Source: JBAWAP01 sp049589355
GTDB taxonomy: Bacteria > Chloroflexota > Anaerolineae > VGOG01
Reading direction: 5' to 3'
Length of the DNA stretch: 17,379 bases
Assembly (NCBI GenBank): GCA_049589355.1
Contig: JBAWAP010000075.1
Location: 1-17,379, forward strand
Position numbers and translations under genes: made by a program
Notes under the pieces: model-generated
What the model was told of the DNA's origin: nothing
Seen by the model: the letters and a program-made list of their open reading frames with translations, nothing else
Database searches by the model: none
Shown here: positions 13,884 through 17,379 of the stretch, piece by piece
Numbering within the stretch: the stretch's first letter is position 1
Layout: the number at the start of each line of letters is the position of its first letter

Positions 13884-14638
13884 TTGTAGATGCACACGTT
13901 TATCTAGGCCCGTGCCTGTTCGGCTACGGGCAATCGCTCGAGGAAATTCGCGCCAATATGGATCGCTTGGGGATTGACAAGGCGGTGCTTGTCCCGGTCA
14001 AGCCGCGCGACTACCACCTCGCCCCCATGAACGAGCTTGTGGCCGAGGCTGTCCAGAAGTACCCCGCTCAATTCTGGGGTCTATGTCGCGTTGATCCGTG
14101 GCAGGGCGAAGCGGCAGTCGCCGAGGTGCAACGGGGCTTTGAAGAGCTTGGGGCAAGTGGCCTTTATTTGGATCCCTGGGAAGAAAACTTTCAGGCCAAC
14201 GACGAGGTTGTGGTTCCAGTGCTGCAGGAGGTCAGTCGTTACGACAAACCAGTCGTGTTAAACGCCGGACATTTGCGCGTGTCTCATCCGACACAGGTCC
14301 GCGATATAGCGTCCCGGTTCCCTGCTGTAAAGCTCGTTGCCTGCAATGGAGGTCAGATCAACATCAGCGGCATGTTGCAATTCGAAGCCCGGCGCATGCT
14401 AGAGGCGTGCCCCAACGTCGTCATTCAGACAGCGGGTACGTATCGCGAAGACTTTCTCGAAGAGATAACGACTGAGGTTGGAGAGGAACGGGTGCTCTTC
14501 GCCAGTCGCAGTCCTATCTACGATCAGGAGTTTGAGATGGCCCGCGTGCGATTTGCCCACCTCAGCCAGGCACAGAAGGAGAAGTTGTGGGGCTTGAACG
14601 CCCTAAGAGTGTTCGGGACACAATCTGGGACTGAATAA
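13880..14638 (+). CDS. Amidohydrolase-like protein lacking most metal ligands, probable pseudoenzyme
   Basis: This 252-residue protein has the same fold and length as its upstream neighbour, with matching landmarks such as MIVDAH, AEAVQKYP and GASGLYLDP. The metal site has eroded. The HTH motif is HVY (H6, V7, Y8); KLHP is YLDP (Y96, D98); FHCG is LNAG (N128); GHCGG is ACNGG (C155); and SDGP is SRSP (R210). Binuclear or mononuclear amidohydrolase chemistry therefore seems unlikely. The reading frame is intact and translationally coupled to the first gene through ATGA, so it has probably been kept for a structural, regulatory or substrate-binding role, for example as the partner in a heteromer. 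A divergent activity with other ligands cannot be excluded. Confidence 0.82.
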   Translation: MIVDAHVYLGPCLFGYGQSLEEIRANMDRLGIDKAVLVPVKPRDYHLAPMNELVAEAVQKYPAQFWGLCRVDPWQGEAAVAEVQRGFEELGASGLYLDPWEENFQANDEVVVPVLQEVSRYDKPVVLNAGHLRVSHPTQVRDIASRFPAVKLVACNGGQINISGMLQFEARRMLEACPNVVIQTAGTYREDFLEEITTEVGEERVLFASRSPIYDQEFEMARVRFAHLSQAQKEKLWGLNALRVFGTQSGTE

Positions 14639-14686
14639 CTCCCCTTAATTCAGGCGACAGGGGGCAAGAGGTATTTAGCCCATTGA

Positions 14687-14808
14687 GTAACTGCTCAGCC
14701 TTGGCAGATTTGGACGCTTTTGGTGTCACCCTGAGCGAAGCGAAGGGTCTCGTTCTTCGCACAAACGAGATTCTTCGCTTCGCTCAGAATGACAGGCTGA
14801 GCAGTTAC
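14687..14808. mobile_element. 122-bp MITE-like element, copy 2, IS66-type ends
   Basis: Perfect 15-bp terminal inverted repeats, GTAACTGCTCAGCCT (14687-14701) and its complement (14794-14808). The flanking 8-bp duplications are CCCATTGA (14679-14686) and CCCATCGA (14809-14816). The first 14 nt are identical to copy 1 at 12322 and the length is the same, but the core differs. It is a second palindrome of about 30-nt arms (TGAGCGAAGCGAAG with CTTCGCTTCGCTCA) around a short loop, four mismatches per arm pair. No coding capacity. It separates the amidohydrolase pair from the transporter genes and its hairpin could end transcription of the former. Confidence 0.8.
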
Positions 14809-14828
14809 CCCATCGAAACTTTCAGTTG

Positions 14829-14896
14829 AAAGGAGGGCAGTACGATGTAGGGATGTAGGGTATATGAGGGCATTGGATGATCGAATCTTTCATTAA
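14829..14896 (+). promoter_or_regulatory. Leader of the transporter operon with start-stop codons
   Basis: A good ribosome binding site, AAAGGAGG near 14829-14836, precedes ATGTAG (14845-14850), a start codon directly followed by a stop. A second ATGTAG follows at 14853-14858, and a 10-codon frame starts at 14864 and ends at 14896. Minimal upstream frames can tune translation or mRNA decay, but this may also be leftover sequence. No convincing promoter was found between the element at 14687-14808 and the gene at 14913. Confidence 0.25.
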
Positions 14897-14912
14897 AATA
14901 AGGAGGTATTAA

Positions 14913-16532
14913 ATGAGTATCAACTGGGCAAAAAAAGCTGTTGCACTACTTGGGCTGGTGATCGTGCTGATCGTGTCCGCGTGTGGCCCTGGGCCCGCCA
15001 CCCCCACCGCCGTCCCGGCGACACCGACCCCCGTCCCGGAGAAGCCAACCCCCGTGCCGGCGACACCGACCCCCGCCCCCGAGCAACCCAAATACGGAGG
15101 AGTTTTGAAGGTTGCCATCCAAGCTGATGTCGCTGGCCTGGACATCTTCACAAGTTCCTCCTACTCTTCCTCCCTGATCTGGGAGCAGGTATACGAGGGC
15201 CTGCTGCGCTTTACACCCGAGATGAAAATCGGGCCATGCCTGGCAGAATCTTACGAGATCGAGGATCCTCTCACTTACGTGTTCCACTTGCGGCGTGGCG
15301 TCAAATTCCACAACGGGCGCGAGATGACCTCGGCCGATGTAAAATACTCCCTGGAACGGGTCAAGGATCCCGACGTGGGGTGTCCCCGGGCATATTACAT
15401 CGAGGCGGTGGAGAGCATCGAGACACCGGACGATAACACTGTGATCCTACACCTATCGCATCCGTTCTCACCGTTGCTAAGTTACGTAGCAAGCGCCATG
15501 CTTGCTGTAGTGCCAGAGGGGATAGCGGAAGAGGTAGATCTAAGGACGACCCTGATAGGCACAGGCCCCTTCAAGTTCGTGGAGAACATTCCCAACACCC
15601 GGACGGTGGTGGAGAAGAACCCGGATTATTGGCAGAAGGGCAGGCCCTATCTCGATGGCATCGAGTTTATCCCCCTGCCAGAGGACCGCTCTCGCACGGA
15701 CAACATCGTCACGGGCAACGTGGACTACGCGGATCAAATCCCTCAGAAGGACATTGACATCCTTAAGGAGAATAAGGACCTTCGGCTGGAAGGTGGCCTG
15801 GCCACGTTGTATGACTTTCTCTTCTTCAATTTGAGGAACCCGCCCTTCGACAACATGAAGGTCCGTCAAGCCATCTCCATGGCTCTGGATCGGAAGGCCA
15901 TGACCGATGCGGTGCTCTACGGGCATGGTTATGCTCAGACCTGCGGTTGCATCGCGCCCTGGAGCTGGGCCTTTTACGACTGCGGCCTCTACGATAAGCC
16001 CGACCTCGAGAAAGCCAAACAACTTATGGCTGAAGCCGGGTATGCAGACGGCTTTTCCGCCGTCCTGAAGTGTGGCGCGCCCTACAAGGCACAGATTGAT
16101 GCCGCGCAGATGGTCAAGGAAGCGATAGCGCCACTCGGCATAGAGGTGGAGGTAGTTCCGGTAGAATGGGGCACCTATCTCGATGACATCCTCAACACGT
16201 TCAACTTCGAGATAGCCATCGTCGGCTGGATGGGCGCGACCGATCCAGATGAATGGCTGTACAACCACTACCATTCCAAGGGGCAGTATAACCTGTGGGC
16301 GTACAACAATCCGCGCGTGGACGAGCTTCTCGATAAGGCCCGGACCCTCGTCACAGAAGAGGAACGGAAGCCTCTCTACGACGAGATTCAGAAGACCGTC
16401 GCTGAAGAGGCCCCCGTGGCCTACTTCTTCCTGTACGAGCAGTACGAGGCCGTGAGGAATTACGTCAAGGGCTACAGGCACATGCCCAACCAGACCAAGA
16501 TCACCTTTGTTGATACGTGGCTGGATAAGTAA
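14913..16532 (+). CDS. ABC transporter substrate-binding lipoprotein, oligopeptide/dipeptide family
   Basis: This 539-residue extracytoplasmic receptor captures a ligand (peptide, nickel chelate, sugar oligomer or other small molecule) for the permease encoded next. Residues 1-23 form a lipoprotein signal peptide with lipobox VSAC, so C24 would be lipidated. A flexible Pro/Thr/Val linker follows to about residue 59. From about 60 to the end is a SBP_bac_5 (family 5) fold, with the signature GREMTSADVKYSLERV (about 135-150), LIGTGPFKFVE, NPDYW and VRQAISMALDRKA. AGGAGGT lies 5 nt before the start. Ligand specificity cannot be read from sequence. The adjacent amidohydrolases suggest that the imported compound is degraded, which is inference. 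Confidence 0.95.
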   Translation: MSINWAKKAVALLGLVIVLIVSACGPGPATPTAVPATPTPVPEKPTPVPATPTPAPEQPKYGGVLKVAIQADVAGLDIFTSSSYSSSLIWEQVYEGLLRFTPEMKIGPCLAESYEIEDPLTYVFHLRRGVKFHNGREMTSADVKYSLERVKDPDVGCPRAYYIEAVESIETPDDNTVILHLSHPFSPLLSYVASAMLAVVPEGIAEEVDLRTTLIGTGPFKFVENIPNTRTVVEKNPDYWQKGRPYLDGIEFIPLPEDRSRTDNIVTGNVDYADQIPQKDIDILKENKDLRLEGGLATLYDFLFFNLRNPPFDNMKVRQAISMALDRKAMTDAVLYGHGYAQTCGCIAPWSWAFYDCGLYDKPDLEKAKQLMAEAGYADGFSAVLKCGAPYKAQIDAAQMVKEAIAPLGIEVEVVPVEWGTYLDDILNTFNFEIAIVGWMGATDPDEWLYNHYHSKGQYNLWAYNNPRVDELLDKARTLVTEEERKPLYDEIQKTVAEEAPVAYFFLYEQYEAVRNYVKGYRHMPNQTKITFVDTWLDK

Positions 16533-16540
16533 GGATCACG

Positions 16541-17379
16541 ATGGCGCGATATATCACCTATCGTCTGCTTCTACTTTTGCCCGTGTTGGTAGGTATATCT
16601 GTAGTCGTGTTCTTGCTGATCCACCTGATTCCTGGCGACGTGGTAGACGTGCTTCTGGGGATACAAACATCCCCAGAAGCCGCTATCGCGTTGCGGCGCA
16701 TATTCGGGTTGGACCAGCCTTTGCACCTGCAATTTGCTAACTGGGCCTCCTCGCTGCTGCGGGGCGACCTGGGCCTCTCCCTGCGAACTGGGCTACCGGT
16801 TTCTTACCTTCTTACGAGCCGTTTGGTGGTCACTGCAGAGTTAACAGGATTGGCGCTCTTCTTGGCAGCTCTTATCGGCATACCGCTGGGTGTGACTGCG
16901 GCTTTCAGACAGAATACTGCCGCCGACTACACGGCCAGCTCGGTAGCGCTGGTTGGCCTGTCCATGCCCGACTTCTGGACAGGCACACTTCTGGTTCTGT
17001 TACTCAGTATTAAGGCTCGGTGGCTGCCGCCGACAGGTTATGTTCCCTTTTCTACAGACCCTCTTGGCAACCTGAAGTTGATGTTCATGCCCACCATCAC
17101 CCTGGCAGGCGGCAGTGCCAGTTATATCATGCGAATGACACGCTCAGCCGTGCTCGAAGTCCTATCCAAAGACTACATTCGCACGGCTCGCGCTAAAGGA
17201 TTGCAGCGACACCAGGTGGTCTTCATCCACGCGTTTCGTAATGCCTTGGTGCCTGTCATGGCCATCGTCGGTCAGCAAATGGCTTACCTGCTTGGCGGTG
17301 TGGTGGTGGTGGAATCCATCTTCGCGATTCCAGGAATCGGGCGCACCGCATTGGAGTCCATTTATTACCGCGATTACCC
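16541..17379 (+). CDS. ABC transporter permease, DppB/OppB family, cut by window end
   Basis: The first 279 codons are visible and no stop is reached before the window ends. The start MARYITYRLLLLLPVLVGIS is a typical DppB-type first membrane helix. It is followed by IHLIPGDVV, the GDLGLSLRTGLPV motif, several membrane segments (about 100-122, 133-157, 183-200, 237-262) and the EAA loop DYIRTARAKGLQRHQVVFIHAFRNAL (split here as DYIRTARAKGLQRHQ and VVFIHAFRNAL, about 211-235) that docks on the ATPase. The start is 8 nt after the stop of the binding-protein gene, with a weak AAGGAT site, so the two are co-transcribed. A DppC-type permease and ATPases should follow outside the window. Confidence 0.95.
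   Translation, partial: MARYITYRLLLLLPVLVGISVVVFLLIHLIPGDVVDVLLGIQTSPEAAIALRRIFGLDQPLHLQFANWASSLLRGDLGLSLRTGLPVSYLLTSRLVVTAELTGLALFLAALIGIPLGVTAAFRQNTAADYTASSVALVGLSMPDFWTGTLLVLLLSIKARWLPPTGYVPFSTDPLGNLKLMFMPTITLAGGSASYIMRMTRSAVLEVLSKDYIRTARAKGLQRHQVVFIHAFRNALVPVMAIVGQQMAYLLGGVVVVESIFAIPGIGRTALESIYYRDY

Overview
The window reads as a piece of a Chloroflexota genome, probably Anaerolineae-like. This is inference from a GC-rich, palindrome-littered sequence and a lipoprotein with a long VPATPTP-type proline/threonine linker, a style common in that phylum. No rRNA or other taxonomic marker is present, so the assignment is moderate.

Positions 1-10363 hold a complete type I-E CRISPR-Cas locus on the minus strand. 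Transcription runs cas3 - cse1 (cas8e) - cse2 (cas11) - cas7 - cas5 - cas6e - cas1 - cas2 - CRISPR array, with genes mostly overlapping or a few bases apart. The array has 13 identical repeats (the leader-distal one cut by the window edge) and 12 spacers. All active-site residues I could check in Cas1, Cas6e and Cas3 are present, so the system looks functional. The outstanding feature is cas3: its single 1224-codon frame begins with a full HTH-WYL transcriptional-regulator module (about residues 1-325) fused to a full-length HD-nuclease/helicase Cas3 (about 332-1224). Only 97 nt between cas6e and cas1 form a real internal gap, and it carries a 15-bp hairpin, a direct repeat and a palindrome that may separate the interference and adaptation modules.

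Positions 10364-10867 are a regulatory zone. It holds the cas promoter, a 69-codon winged-helix protein gene on the minus strand, and two back-to-back promoters, one for that gene and one for the glycosyltransferase. The 5' leader of the small regulator can fold into two adjacent hairpins, the second burying the ribosome binding site.

Positions 10868-12289 encode a membrane-embedded family 2 glycosyltransferase of the cellulose-synthase-like type. Positions 12290-13136 are non-coding but dense in structure: a 122-bp inverted-repeat element with an 8-bp target duplication, a consensus promoter followed by about 320 nt of stem-loop-rich sequence (candidate structured RNA), and two palindromic repeats.

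Positions 13137-17379 run on the plus strand. Two overlapping amidohydrolase-fold genes come first; the second has lost nearly all metal ligands. A second 122-bp element with the same ends follows, then an oligopeptide/dipeptide-type ABC substrate-binding lipoprotein and the truncated first permease gene. This looks like an uptake-and-breakdown locus for a small organic molecule, unrelated to the CRISPR locus.
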